Assembly (NCBI RefSeq): GCF_000982955.1
Contig: NZ_KQ058821.1
Coordinates: 23,219 to 87,218, forward strand
Source of the DNA: Micromonospora sp. HK10
Lineage (GTDB): Bacteria > Actinomycetota > Actinomycetes > Mycobacteriales > Micromonosporaceae
Reading direction: 5' to 3'
DNA length: 64,000 nucleotides
Below are positions 44,083-53,462 of the stretch, one piece after another. A model generated the notes under the pieces. That model saw nothing but the letters and a program-made list of their open reading frames with translations. It was not told where the DNA came from and made no database searches. The translations under genes were made by a program, and so were the position numbers. The stretch's first letter is position 1. Every line of letters begins with the position of its first letter.

Positions 44083-46554
44083 GTGTCCCACGATGTCGTC
44101 CCTCCGGTGGAGGGCACGGTGCACCCGACAGGCGACGCGGACGGCTCGGTGACCGAGCGCAACGGCAACCCGCCGGCCCGGGTGACGGGCGGTTCCGGCG
44201 GTGGGTCTGACGCCACGGCGGACGGCGGGGCGGTCGTGGTGCCGTTCCCGGCCGACGGCCCGGGGGACGCCTCGGCCGGCGGTGGTTTCGCCCTGTCCAA
44301 CGCGCCGACCGGTCGGCGGGTGCGCGCCCGCCTGGCCCGGTTCAACGCGCCCTGGCAGACCTCGCAGGTCAGCGAGGTGCTGGAGCCGCTGATCGCGACC
44401 CACCGGGAGAACCACCCCAAGGCCGACGCCCGGCTGCTGCAGCGCGCCTTCGACACGGCTGCGCGGTGGCACTCGGGTCAGTACCGCAAGTCCGGTGACC
44501 CCTACATCACCCACCCGCTCGCGGTCGCCACCATCCTGGCCAACCTGGGCATGGACACCACCACCCTGGTCGCGGCGTTGCTGCACGACACCATCGAGGA
44601 CACCGAGTACACCCTCGACGCGATGCGGGCCGACTTCGGCGGCGAGGTGGCCCTGCTGGTCGACGGCGTCACCAAGCTGGACAAGGTCAAGCTCGGCGAC
44701 GCGGCCAAGGCCGAGACCATCCGCAAGATGGTCGTGGCGATGGCCAAGGACCCCCGGGTGCTGGTGATCAAGCTGGCCGACCGGCTGCACAACATGCGTA
44801 CCCTGACCTTCCTGCCCCGGCCCAAGCAGGAGCAGAAGGCCAAGGAGACGTTGGAGATCCTGGCCCCGCTGGCGCACCGCCTCGGTATGAACACCATCAA
44901 GTGGGAGCTGGAGGATCTGGCCTTCGGCACGCTCTTCCCGAAGCGGTTCGAGGAGATCAACCGGCTGATCGGGGAGCACCAGCCGCAGCGCGAGGCGCTG
45001 CTGCGCCAGGTGACGCAGAAGGTGTCCACCGACCTCAAGGCCGCCAAGATCAAGGCCGAGACGACCGGCCGGCCGAAGCACCTCTACTCGATCTACCAGA
45101 AGATGATCGTGCGGGGGCGCGACTTCAACGACATCTACGACCTGGTCGGGGTGCGGATCCTGGTCGACACGGTGCGGGACTGCTATGCGGCGCTGGGCGT
45201 CATCCACGCCAACTGGCAGCCGGTCCCGGGCCGGTTCAAGGACTACATCGCCATGCCCAAGTTCAACATGTACCAGTCGTTGCACACGACGGTCATCGGG
45301 CCCACCGGCAAGCCGGTGGAGATGCAGATCCGCACGTACGCGATGCACCGCACCGCCGAGTTCGGCATCGCCGCGCACTGGAAGTACAAGGAGCACAAGG
45401 GCACCCCGGTGGTGGGCCCGCCGGCGCACATCGACGAGATGACCTGGCTGCGCCAGCTGCTGGACTGGCAGCGCGAGGCGGCCGACCCGAGCGAGTTCCT
45501 GGACGCGCTGCGGTTCGACCTGTCCAGCCAGGAGGTGTACGTCTTCACCCCGAAGGGTGACGTCATCCCGCTGCCGACCGGGTCGACGCCGGTGGACTTC
45601 GCGTACGCGGTGCACACCGAGGTCGGGCACAAGTGCATCGGGGCGCGGGTCAACGGCAAGCTGGTGCCGCTGGAGTCCACGCTGTCCAACGGCGACGTGA
45701 TCGAGATCTTCACCTCGAAGTCCGACACGGCCGGCCCCACGCAGGACTGGCTCGGTTTCGTCAAGAGCCCGCGCGCCCGCACCAAGATCCGGCAGTACTT
45801 CAACAAGGAGCGGCGCGAGGAGGCGATCGAGGCCGGCAAGGACTCGATCGTCAAGGCGATGCGCAAGCAGGGCATGCCGTTGCAGCGGATGCTCACCTCG
45901 GACGCGCTGATGGCGATCGCCCGGGACCTGCACCTGGCCGACGTGGCCTCGCTCTACGCGGCGGTCGGCGACAGCCAGGTCTCGGCCCAGTCGGTGGTGC
46001 AGAAGCTGATGGCCGCGTACGGCGGCGAGGAGGGCGCGGCGGAGGACATCGCCGAGACCGCCGTCGCCACCCGGCCGCCGCGCAGCCGGCAGAGCAGCAG
46101 CGACCCGGGCGTCGTCGTGCGGGGCGTCAGCGACGTCTGGATCAAGCTGGCCCGCTGCTGCACGCCGGTGCCGCCGGACGCCGTCTTCGGTTTCGTCACC
46201 CGCTCCGGCGGGGTGAGCGTGCACCGCGACGACTGCGCCAACGCCGAGGACCTGCGGGCCCAGAGCGAGCGGGTGGTCGAGGTGAGCTGGAAGCTGACCT
46301 CGGCCTCCACCTTCCTGGTCGCCATCCAGGTCGAGGCGCTGGACCGGCACAAGCTGCTCGCCGACGTCACCCGGGTGCTCTCCGACGAGCGGGTCAACAT
46401 CCTCTCCGCGACGGTCACCACCACCCGGGACCGGGTGGCGGTGAGCCGGTTCAGCTTCGAGATGGCCGACCCGAAGCACCTCGGGCACCTGCTGGCCGCG
46501 GTGCGCAAGGTCGACGGGGTGTTCGACGCCTACCGGGTCACCTCCGGCGCCTGA
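44083..46554 (+). CDS. relA: bifunctional (p)ppGpp synthetase/hydrolase Rel
   Basis: The 823-residue Rel has a variable 90-residue N-terminus. The HD hydrolase follows ([17 protein letters not shown]; catalytic HDTIEDT with His168-Asp169), then the synthetase ([40 protein letters not shown]), a TGS domain ([13 protein letters not shown]), the Zn/helical region with CCTPVP, and a C-terminal ACT domain. Both active sites look intact, so it makes and degrades the stringent-response alarmone. GTG 44083 follows gaggagg. Confidence 0.97.
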   Translation: MSHDVVPPVEGTVHPTGDADGSVTERNGNPPARVTGGSGGGSDATADGGAVVVPFPADGPGDASAGGGFALSNAPTGRRVRARLARFNAPWQTSQVSEVLEPLIATHRENHPKADARLLQRAFDTAARWHSGQYRKSGDPYITHPLAVATILANLGMDTTTLVAALLHDTIEDTEYTLDAMRADFGGEVALLVDGVTKLDKVKLGDAAKAETIRKMVVAMAKDPRVLVIKLADRLHNMRTLTFLPRPKQEQKAKETLEILAPLAHRLGMNTIKWELEDLAFGTLFPKRFEEINRLIGEHQPQREALLRQVTQKVSTDLKAAKIKAETTGRPKHLYSIYQKMIVRGRDFNDIYDLVGVRILVDTVRDCYAALGVIHANWQPVPGRFKDYIAMPKFNMYQSLHTTVIGPTGKPVEMQIRTYAMHRTAEFGIAAHWKYKEHKGTPVVGPPAHIDEMTWLRQLLDWQREAADPSEFLDALRFDLSSQEVYVFTPKGDVIPLPTGSTPVDFAYAVHTEVGHKCIGARVNGKLVPLESTLSNGDVIEIFTSKSDTAGPTQDWLGFVKSPRARTKIRQYFNKERREEAIEAGKDSIVKAMRKQGMPLQRMLTSDALMAIARDLHLADVASLYAAVGDSQVSAQSVVQKLMAAYGGEEGAAEDIAETAVATRPPRSRQSSSDPGVVVRGVSDVWIKLARCCTPVPPDAVFGFVTRSGGVSVHRDDCANAEDLRAQSERVVEVSWKLTSASTFLVAIQVEALDRHKLLADVTRVLSDERVNILSATVTTTRDRVAVSRFSFEMADPKHLGHLLAAVRKVDGVFDAYRVTSGA

Positions 46555-46559
46555 TCGGG

Positions 46560-46607
46560 ACACCGAAAAGCGCCCGCCGGCTCAGGCCGACGGGCGCTTT
46601 TCGGTGT
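46560..46607. terminator. strong bidirectional terminator between rel and cyclophilin gene
   Basis: Nearly perfect 22-nt arms include aaaagcgcccgccggc and gccgacgggcgctttt around loop tcag. With A-tract on one side and T-tract on the other, it terminates both converging genes. Confidence 0.9.
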
Positions 46608-46617
46608 GCCGGGCGGG

Positions 46618-47466
46618 TCAGCCGCCCTGGATGTCGCTCATCGTCAGCTTGTTGATGACGATCTCCTTCTTCGGGTGACCGCCGCCGGCCTGCTTGGCGA
46701 AGGCGCCGTCGTCACCGGCCGCCGCCACCTGCTTCACCACGTCCATGCCACCGGTGATCGTGCCCAGGACGGTGTAGTTGGGGTCCAGCGGGGAGTCGCC
46801 GTAGACGATGAAGAACTGGCTGCCGGTGCTGCCGGGCTGGCCGGAGTTGGCCATCGCGATGACGCCCTCCGGGTACGGCGGCCGCTGGTCGGTGGGCAGG
46901 TTCTCCTCGGGCAGGTTGTAGGACGGCCCGCCGGTGCCGTCGCTGGCCCGCCAGCCCTTGCCGGTGGCGCTCGGGTCGCCGCACTGGAGCACCTTGATGC
47001 CCTCGGTGACCAGGCGGTGGCACTTGGTGTTGTCGAAGAAGCCCTTGCTGGCCAGGTGGGTGAAGCTGCCGGCTGTGCAGGGCACCTTGCTGCGGTCCAG
47101 CTTCGCGGTGATCGGGCCCAGGTTGGTGTCGATGGTCATCGTCTGGGTGCCCTTGTTGCTCTGCTGGTTGTCCGGCAGGCCGACGTCCTTGATCTGCTTG
47201 GAGCGGGCCTCGGCCGGGACCTCGGTGAAGGCGCACTGGGAGAAGCCGGCCGTGGTCGCGGCGTTCTGCTTCTTGTCGTCGTCGCCGCCGAGCGAGGTGG
47301 CCAGCCAGACGGTGCCGGCGACCACGAGCACCAGCACGGCCGCGGCGCCGACGATCGCCTGCGTCTGCCGGCGCTTGCGGGCCCGGGTGGCCCGCTCGGC
47401 CATCTCCCGCTCCAGTCGGGCCCGCGCCGCCGCGCGCTGCCGCTCTCTCGTGGACGTCACGGTCAC
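46618..47466 (-). CDS. ppiB: membrane-anchored cyclophilin-type peptidyl-prolyl isomerase
   Basis: The 282-residue protein has a basic cytoplasmic segment, one membrane helix (AIVGAAAVLVLVVAGTVWLA), a linker and an external cyclophilin domain. The domain keeps the catalytic Arg in CHRLV and GSQFFIVYGD, and the CGDPSATGKGW loop. It assists folding of exported proteins by proline isomerisation. GTG 47466 follows ggagg. It corresponds to Rv2582 by position. A second, shorter-lived copy lies just upstream (47523-48392). Confidence 0.92.
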   Translation of the reverse strand: MTVTSTRERQRAAARARLEREMAERATRARKRRQTQAIVGAAAVLVLVVAGTVWLATSLGGDDDKKQNAATTAGFSQCAFTEVPAEARSKQIKDVGLPDNQQSNKGTQTMTIDTNLGPITAKLDRSKVPCTAGSFTHLASKGFFDNTKCHRLVTEGIKVLQCGDPSATGKGWRASDGTGGPSYNLPEENLPTDQRPPYPEGVIAMANSGQPGSTGSQFFIVYGDSPLDPNYTVLGTITGGMDVVKQVAAAGDDGAFAKQAGGGHPKKEIVINKLTMSDIQGG

Positions 47467-47522
47467 TCCTCCGGTGTTTCTCGGCTGCGGCGCTGCCGCT
47501 GCTGCTCAGGGGTCGGGTCGGG

Positions 47523-48392
47523 TCAGCCGGCGCTGGGGCTGGGGCTGGCCGCGGGCGCGCTGGTGGCCGGGGCGTTCTGCACCTCGCCGACGGTGAGGCT
47601 CTGGATCACCACGTCCGTCTTCGGCTTGACCTTGGCTCCGCTGCCATTGTCCACGGTCGGCTGCGCCCCGATCTTCTCCAGCACGTCGAGGCCGCCGGTG
47701 ACCGTGCCGATCACCGGGTACTTCGGCTCCGCCGGATCGAAGTCCTTGAAGAAGAGCAGGAACTGGCTGCCGTTCGTCCCCGGCGGGTTCCCGATCATGG
47801 CGACCGTGCCCTTCGGGTACGCCGGCGCCGGCTTCGGCGCGCCGGAGGCCGACGGGCTCGGCGCCGGGGTCGGCACGTTCTCGTTGTAGAACGAGTAGGT
47901 CGGGCCGCCGATGCCGGTGCCGCTCGGGTCGCCGCAGCGCAGCGCGCCCTCGCTGGTGATCTCGTGGCAGGTGGTGTTGTCGTAGAACGACCGGCCGGCG
48001 AGGTGGGCGATGCTCGCCGCGGCGCACGGGGCGGAGGCGAGGTCGAGCTCGGCGGTGATCGGGGCGCCCTGGTTGGTGGTGACCGTCATCGGGCGGGTGC
48101 CGGCGGTGGGCAGGCCGGTGGTGGCCGGCCGGCCGACGTCCTTGAGGTTGGTGTTGGCACCGGCGTCCTGGGGGGTCCAGACGCAGACGTCCTCGGCGGC
48201 CTTCTGGCCGGGCTTCGAGTCGAACGCGCCGAGCGCCCAGGCCGAGCCGGCCGCGATCAGCACGAGCACCACCGCGGCGCCGACGCCGGCCTGGATCTGC
48301 CGGCGGCGCTTCGCCGCGGCGGCCCGCCGGGCGAGCTGCCGGTCGAGCTTCGCCCGCGCCAGTTTGCGCTGCCGGTCCCTGCTGGAAGCCAC
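47523..48392 (-). CDS. second membrane-anchored cyclophilin-like protein, catalytic Arg missing
   Basis: The 289-residue paralogue of the downstream gene has the same layout: basic N-terminus, helix (IQAGVGAAVVLVLIAAGSAW), linker, cyclophilin domain with CGDPSGTGIGG and GSQFLLFF. At the position of the catalytic Arg (His-Arg in the neighbour) it reads CHEITSEG, so isomerase activity is doubtful. A Ser/Pro tail, APSPSASGAP, is inserted within the domain and the C-terminus is Ala/Ser/Pro-rich. GTG 48392 follows gaagggga. It is 56 nt upstream of ppiB on the same strand, a tandem duplication. Confidence 0.88.
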   Translation of the reverse strand: MASSRDRQRKLARAKLDRQLARRAAAAKRRRQIQAGVGAAVVLVLIAAGSAWALGAFDSKPGQKAAEDVCVWTPQDAGANTNLKDVGRPATTGLPTAGTRPMTVTTNQGAPITAELDLASAPCAAASIAHLAGRSFYDNTTCHEITSEGALRCGDPSGTGIGGPTYSFYNENVPTPAPSPSASGAPKPAPAYPKGTVAMIGNPPGTNGSQFLLFFKDFDPAEPKYPVIGTVTGGLDVLEKIGAQPTVDNGSGAKVKPKTDVVIQSLTVGEVQNAPATSAPAASPSPSAG

Positions 48393-48653
48393 CCGTGCTC
48401 CCCTTCCTCTGCCCTGGTCCTCGCCGGCGTCCGGGCGGTGCCCGCCCGTCGGGTGCGCAGGTGCGCCACGCCACACGCCCGCCAGAGTGTACGGGTACCG
48501 ACTGGGAAAGTGGTGTACGAGGTACGACCCCGGTTTATCGGGCGGTGTCACTGTGCCTGGTGGGGTCGCCGGGACCGGTGGGCCGACGAAACCGGGTGGC
48601 CGGTGCGACTAGGCTGCGGGGAGGACGACGAGCGGACGGAGAGGGGAGCGGAC

Positions 48654-49373
48654 GTGCTGGTTGCCGGCTTTCCCGCCGACGCCTTCGGCACCAACTGCTA
48701 CGTGGTGGCGACGGCGCCGGGGGAGCAGTGCGTGGTGGTCGACCCTGGCATCGGGGTGCTCGACCGGCTCGACGCCGTGCTCGCCGAGCACCGCCTGCAC
48801 CCGGCCGCCGTGCTGCTCACCCACGGCCACCTGGACCACACCTTCTCCGTCGCGCCGGTCTGTGGCGCCCGCGGCATCCCCGCGTACGTCCACCCGGACG
48901 ACCGGGAGCTGCTTGCCGACCCGAGCAAGGCGCTCTCGATGGACCTGACCCAGCTCTTCGGTGGCCGGCTGCCCTACGCCGAGCCGGAGGACGTCGCCGA
49001 GCTGACCGACGGCGGCACGCTCCGCCTGGCCGGGTTGGAGATCACCGTCGACCACGCCCCCGGCCATACCGGCGGGTCGGTGCTGTTCCGGATGCCCGGC
49101 GCCGGCTCGCCCTGGGAGGCCGAGCAGATCTGCCTCTCCGGTGACGTGCTCTTCGCCGGCTCGATCGGCCGCACCGACCTGCCGGGCGGCAGCCTGCCCC
49201 GCATGCTGTCCAGCCTCCGGGAGAAGGTCCTCCCGCTGGCCGACGACACCGTCGTCCTGCCCGGCCACGGCCCCGCGACCACCATCGGCCGCGAGCGCGC
49301 GAGCAACCCGTACCTCATCGAGGTGGCGGAGTCCGGCGACGCGCGCCCGGCCGCGCCCACCCGCGGTCTGTAG
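48654..49373 (+). CDS. metallo-beta-lactamase-fold hydrolase (glyoxalase II-like)
   Basis: The 239-residue protein has THGHLDHT, the dinuclear zinc signature, with further ligands in APGHTGGS and SGDVLFAGSIGRTD and a final His in LPGHGPATT. It belongs to the hydroxyacylglutathione-hydrolase-like group; the true thiolester substrate in an organism without glutathione is unknown. The position between cyclophilin and hisS is that of Rv2581c. GTG 48654 follows gaggggag. hisS starts 54 nt later. Confidence 0.9.
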   Translation: MLVAGFPADAFGTNCYVVATAPGEQCVVVDPGIGVLDRLDAVLAEHRLHPAAVLLTHGHLDHTFSVAPVCGARGIPAYVHPDDRELLADPSKALSMDLTQLFGGRLPYAEPEDVAELTDGGTLRLAGLEITVDHAPGHTGGSVLFRMPGAGSPWEAEQICLSGDVLFAGSIGRTDLPGGSLPRMLSSLREKVLPLADDTVVLPGHGPATTIGRERASNPYLIEVAESGDARPAAPTRGL

Positions 49374-49427
49374 CCACCGCGGCCCACCAGCCCACCGCGC
49401 GGTCCGCGCGGCATCAAGGAGTACGCC

Positions 49428-50768
49428 ATGAGCAAGCCCACGCCCATCTCCGGCTTCCCGGAGTGGACGCCCGCCCAGCGGATGATCGAGCAGTTCGTGC
49501 TCGACCGGATCCGCGCCACCTTCGAGCTGTACGGCTTCGCGCCCCTCGAAACCCGCTCGGTCGAGCCGCTGGACCAGCTGCTGCGCAAGGGGGAGACCTC
49601 CAAGGAGGTGTATCTGCTGCGCCGGCTGCAGGCCGACCCGGAGGCGGGCGCCGGCGACGACTCCCTCGGCCTGCACTTCGACCTGACCGTGCCGTTCGCC
49701 CGGTACGTGCTGGAGAACGCCGGCAAGCTGCAGTTCCCGTTCCGCCGCTACCAGATCCAGAAGGTGTGGCGGGGCGAGCGCCCGCAGGAGGGCCGCTACC
49801 GGGAGTTCCTCCAGGCCGACATCGACATCGTCGACCGGGACACCCTGCCGGCCCACTACGAGGCGGAGATGCCGCTGGTCATCGGCGACGCGCTGCGCTC
49901 GCTGCCGATCCCGCCGGTACGCATCCAGGTCAACAACCGCAAGATCTGTGAGGGCTTCTACCGGGGCATCGGGCTGACCGACCCGGAGGCGGCGCTGCGC
50001 GCCGTCGACAAGCTCGACAAGATCGGCCCGGCGGCGGTGGCCGAGCTGCTGGCGGAGACGGCCGGGGCCAGCGAGGCGCAGGCCAAGGCGGTGCTGGCCC
50101 TCGCGGAGATCTCCGCGCCGGACGCCTCCTTCGCCGACGCGGTGCGCGCCCTCGGGGTGAGCGACCCGCTGCTCGACGAGGGCATCGCCGAGCTGACCGC
50201 CGTGATGGAGACCGCCGCCGCGCACTCGCCCGGCCTCTGCGTCGCCGACCTGCGCATCGCCCGCGGCCTGGACTACTACACCGGCACCGTCTACGAGACG
50301 CAGCTGGTCGGGTACGAGCGGTTCGGCTCGGTCTGCTCCGGCGGCCGGTACGACAACCTGGCCAGCTCCGGCAACGTCCGCTTCCCCGGGGTGGGCATCT
50401 CCATCGGGGTGACCCGGCTGCTCGGCCTGCTCTTCGGCGCGGGCGCGCTGTCGGTATCCCGGGACGTGCCGACCTGCGTGCTGGTCGCGGTGACCGCCGA
50501 GGAGGAGCGGGCGGCCAGCAACAAGGTGGCCGAGGCGCTGCGTTCGCGGGGCATCCCGACCGAGGTGTCGCCGAACGCGGCCAAGTTCGGCAAGCAGATC
50601 CGGTACGCCGAGCGGCGCGGCATCCCGTACGTCTGGTTCCCCGGCGCCGAGGGTGACGAGGTGAAGGACATCCGCTCCGGCGAGCAGGTGGCCGCGGCGG
50701 CGGGAGAGTGGAATCCGCCCCGCACCGACCTGAAGCCGCTGGTGGGACCGGCTGCCGCTGGCGCCTGA
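49428..50768 (+). CDS. hisS: histidyl-tRNA synthetase
   Basis: The 446-residue class II synthetase has GFPEWTPAQRMIEQFVLDRI, motif 2 QKVWRGERPQEGRYREFLQ, the histidine-specific ARGLDYYTGTVYE and motif 3 GGRYDNL, then a C-terminal anticodon-binding domain. ATG 49428 follows aaggag. It probably forms an operon with the upstream hydrolase. Confidence 0.97.
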   Translation: MSKPTPISGFPEWTPAQRMIEQFVLDRIRATFELYGFAPLETRSVEPLDQLLRKGETSKEVYLLRRLQADPEAGAGDDSLGLHFDLTVPFARYVLENAGKLQFPFRRYQIQKVWRGERPQEGRYREFLQADIDIVDRDTLPAHYEAEMPLVIGDALRSLPIPPVRIQVNNRKICEGFYRGIGLTDPEAALRAVDKLDKIGPAAVAELLAETAGASEAQAKAVLALAEISAPDASFADAVRALGVSDPLLDEGIAELTAVMETAAAHSPGLCVADLRIARGLDYYTGTVYETQLVGYERFGSVCSGGRYDNLASSGNVRFPGVGISIGVTRLLGLLFGAGALSVSRDVPTCVLVAVTAEEERAASNKVAEALRSRGIPTEVSPNAAKFGKQIRYAERRGIPYVWFPGAEGDEVKDIRSGEQVAAAAGEWNPPRTDLKPLVGPAAAGA

Positions 50769-50779
50769 CGACGATTGGA

Positions 50780-50810
50780 CCTACGGTGGCGTAAGTTACG
50801 CCACCGTAGG
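50780..50810. promoter_or_regulatory. perfect 31-bp palindromic operator before the desaturase gene
   Basis: Arms cctacggtggcgtaa and ttacgccaccgtagg are exact reverse complements around a central g. It lies 9 nt upstream of the GTG, beginning 11 nt after the hisS stop. It has the form of a TetR-family operator on a fatty-acid gene. Confidence 0.75.
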
Positions 50811-50819
50811 GAGATCGTA

Positions 50820-51764
50820 GTGACCGTGCTCAGCCAGACCGCCCTGCTCCACGAGCTCGAACCCGTCGTGGAGAAGAACCTCGACCGGCACCTGGCCCTG
50901 GCCAAGGAGTGGTTCCCGCACGAGTACGTGCCGTGGAGCGAGGGGCGGACGTTCGACGGCCCGCTCGGCGGCACCCCCTGGACCGAGGGTGACTCGACCA
51001 TCCCCGACGTGGCCCGGACCGCGCTGATCGTCAACCTGCTCACCGAGGACAACCTGCCCTCGTACCACCACGAGATCGCCACGCTCTTCGGCCGCGACGG
51101 CGCGTGGGGCACCTGGGTACACCGGTGGACGGCCGAGGAGGGGCGGCACGGCACGGCGATCCGGGACTACCTGACGGTGACCCGGGCGGTCGACCCGGTG
51201 GCCCTCGAACGGGCCCGGATGACCCACATGTCGGCGGGCTACGTCAACGCCCACGACGACGAGGTGCTGCACTCCCTGGCGTACGTCTCGTTCCAGGAAC
51301 TGGCCACCCGCATCTCGCACCGCAACACCGGCCGGGCCACCGGCGACCCGACGTGCGAGGCGCTGCTGGCCCGGGTGGCCGCCGACGAGAACCTGCACAT
51401 GGTCTTCTACCGCAACCTGCTCGGCGCGGCCTTCGACCTGGCTCCGTCCCAGGCCATGCGCGCGGTCGCCGACGTGCTGGCCGACTTCCAGATGCCGGGG
51501 GTCGGCATCGACGGTTTCGCCCGCAAGTCGGTGGCCATCGCCCTGGCCGGCATCTACGACCTGCGCCAGCACCGCGACGAGGTGGTCGTCCCGGTGCTGC
51601 GCCAGTGGAACATCTTCGAGGTGACCGGCCTGGACGCCGACGGCGAGGTCGCCCGTGACCAGATCGCCGCCCACCTCGACACCCTGGACACCCAGGCCGC
51701 CCGCTTCGAGGAGAAGCGCGCCGCCCGCGCCGCCCGCGCCGCCCGCCTCACCCCCACCCGCTGA
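50820..51764 (+). CDS. acyl-ACP desaturase (ferritin-like di-iron)
   Basis: The 314-residue DesA-like enzyme introduces a double bond into acyl-ACP. Di-iron ligands are visible as EExxH in WTAEEGRHGTA and as DENLH in ADENLHMVFY, with further Glu in EDNLPSYHHE and QELATRISH. Length fits family. GTG 50820 follows gggag; an upstream TTG lies within the operator. The palindrome at 50780-50810 suggests repression linked to fatty-acid state. The C-terminus is Ala/Arg low complexity (RAARAARAARLTPTR). Confidence 0.92.
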   Translation: MTVLSQTALLHELEPVVEKNLDRHLALAKEWFPHEYVPWSEGRTFDGPLGGTPWTEGDSTIPDVARTALIVNLLTEDNLPSYHHEIATLFGRDGAWGTWVHRWTAEEGRHGTAIRDYLTVTRAVDPVALERARMTHMSAGYVNAHDDEVLHSLAYVSFQELATRISHRNTGRATGDPTCEALLARVAADENLHMVFYRNLLGAAFDLAPSQAMRAVADVLADFQMPGVGIDGFARKSVAIALAGIYDLRQHRDEVVVPVLRQWNIFEVTGLDADGEVARDQIAAHLDTLDTQAARFEEKRAARAARAARLTPTR

Positions 51765-52385
51765 CCCACCCGCTGACCCCACCCGCTGACCCACCCGCCA
51801 CCCGCCACCTGCACTCCCCGCCCCCGCCACCAGCCACCCGCCGCCCGCACACCCCGCCCCGCCGCCCGCCGCCCGCCACCTGCAGTCCCCGCCCCGCCGC
51901 CCCACGTTCCAAACCCCACCCACCCGGTTCCCGCCCTCGCCCTCGCCCCCGCGTCCACCTCGTTCCCGCCCCTGTCCTTCCCGCCGATCTTGCACTTTCG
52001 GTGCCGGCAAAGGTCGCGAATGGTGCCGAATCGCCAACCACAAGTGCAAGATCGACGGGCGGCGCCGGGCAGGCCGGCGGGGCAGGGCGGGGCTGGGCGG
52101 GGCTGGGCGGGGCTGGGCTGGGCAGAACAGGGCGGGGCAGGGCAGAGCTGAGCCGGGGCGGGGCGGGGCGGGGCGGGGGAGGGGTGGAGCTGGGCGGGGC
52201 GGAGGTGGGCGTCGTGGTGCGCTGCGTCGAGGGGCACGGGGTGATCGAGCCGCGCGACGTGCGGCCCGGCCGGGCCCGGGGCGCGGCGGCGTGCCTGAGC
52301 CACGGCCCACGCGACCTGTCGCGGTTCGCGCGGAGGCGTTACCCGGCGCGGGAGCCGTACGGTCCCGCGCCGGGTGGGGCGGGGG
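51765..52385. other. 620-nt low-complexity intergenic region
   Basis: No gene is supported. From 51765 to about 51960 it is C-rich, with repeated cccacccgctgac and ccgcccgccacc units. A palindromic element follows (51985-52054). From about 52078 to 52200 the plus strand is G-rich, with repeated ggcggggctg and a run of five ggggc units around 52152-52185 that could fold into a G-quadruplex. Confidence 0.7.
51985..52054. repeat. 70-nt palindromic intergenic element with CGATCTTGCACTT arms
   Basis: Exact 13-nt terminal arms cgatcttgcactt (51985-51997) and aagtgcaagatcg (52042-52054) enclose an imperfect inner pair, ttcggtgcc/ggtgccgaa. Compare 628-717, whose arms share the gatcttg/caagatc core. 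It has MITE- or REP-like form; no transposase is nearby. Confidence 0.7.
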
Positions 52386-53216
52386 CTACCAGCCGAAGCC
52401 GGCCGCGTACGAGATGCTCGCCAGCACCGCCTGCCCGCTGCTGTTCGGGTGGAAGTAGTCCCAGCTGGAGACCTGGCTGAGGCTGAACGGGTAGTTGAAC
52501 ACGGCGTTGTCGTCGAAGTCGCAGTTCGGGCCGTACGCCGCGCACGCCTGGGCCAGCTGCGTGTTGTAGTCCACCACCCGTTGCCGCACCCGGGCCCGCC
52601 GGTCGACGTCGGCCTGGCTGGTCGAGGTCGGGTTGGCCAGCATGGACTGGCAGATGCCGAACAACGACCAGGCGGTACGCGCGCTGCTGCTGCCCTTGCC
52701 CACGGACCAGAGGCGCTGGATGTCGGGGATGCTGAGCACGGCGACCCGGGCGTCGGGCAGGCCGGCGCGGATCCGGTTGAGCGCACTGTCGATGTTGGCG
52801 CGGAACGTGGTCACCGCGGTCATGCTCGACTCCGAGCCGGTGCAGGCGTCGTTGGCCCCGATGAGCATGGTGACGTACTGGACGCCCTGGCTGACCGCGC
52901 TGCCCGCCTGGCCGTACATGTCGGCGGACTTGGCCCCGGTCTTGGCGTCGTTGTGGTTGCGGCCCTGGATGGCCGGTTCGACCGCGCGGATGCGCAGGTA
53001 GTGGCTGTTCACGCTGGTGTAGTCGCCGGTGCTGAACGACCGGGAGGTGCAGTCGGAGTACCAGCCGCAGGCGTTGAACCCGCGGGTGATGGAGTCACCC
53101 AGGCTGGCCATCGAGGTGGGCGGGGGGCCGGCCGTGGCCACGGCGGGGCCGGACGCGAGCAGGACGAGGGCGGTGGCGCCGGCGAGGGTGGCCAGCGCGC
53201 GGCGGACGAGGGTCAT
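52386..53216 (-). CDS. secreted SGNH/GDSL hydrolase
   Basis: The 276-residue secreted esterase/lipase-like enzyme has a signal peptide (LATLAGATALVLLASGPAVA), block I GDSITRGFN with the nucleophilic Ser, block III IGANDACTG with Asn, and block V WDYFHPNSSG with the Asp-xx-His pair. It has six or more Cys in the mature part, likely paired, as in Streptomyces extracellular lipases. ATG 53216 follows ggagg. Substrate not determined. Confidence 0.9.
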   Translation of the reverse strand: MTLVRRALATLAGATALVLLASGPAVATAGPPPTSMASLGDSITRGFNACGWYSDCTSRSFSTGDYTSVNSHYLRIRAVEPAIQGRNHNDAKTGAKSADMYGQAGSAVSQGVQYVTMLIGANDACTGSESSMTAVTTFRANIDSALNRIRAGLPDARVAVLSIPDIQRLWSVGKGSSSARTAWSLFGICQSMLANPTSTSQADVDRRARVRQRVVDYNTQLAQACAAYGPNCDFDDNAVFNYPFSLSQVSSWDYFHPNSSGQAVLASISYAAGFGW

Positions 53217-53260
53217 GGTGGCCTCCGGATCGCGGGTGCCGAGGGGCTGTACCGAGCCGG

Positions 53261-53289
53261 ATCGTATCGATGACCGTCTGTGTCCACAA
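53261..53289 (-). promoter_or_regulatory. promoter of the SGNH hydrolase gene
   Basis: On the minus strand TTGTGG (53284-53289) and TACGAT (53261-53266) are spaced by 17 nt, giving a leader of about 38 nt. Confidence 0.5.
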
Positions 53290-53324
53290 TGTTGCCACCC
53301 GGTTGCCGGCGGTGGCCGGGCGAA

Positions 53325-53353
53325 TTCGGGCAAAGTGATGTCTTGCTTATGAT
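53325..53353 (+). promoter_or_regulatory. AT-rich promoter region of the protease gene
   Basis: TTCGGG (53325-53330) and TATGAT (53348-53353) are spaced 17 nt apart, within an unusually A+T-rich patch that runs to about 53375 (contains cttaaatctatgaatacttt). The patch is the most AT-rich stretch I noticed in the window. Confidence 0.45.
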
Positions 53354-53462
53354 CTTAAATCTATGAATACTTTGGTCACTCGGCCGTTTCCCCAGGTCGG
53401 CCGGGTTGTCCCCGGGCGCGTTCGCATGACAGCGCCCGTCACCCCCTTCCGGAGGTTGTTAC

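Noticed and set aside
42874..46563. 1,229-codon minus-strand frame across apt and rel
   Set aside because: Antisense to two well-supported genes, same shadow pattern.
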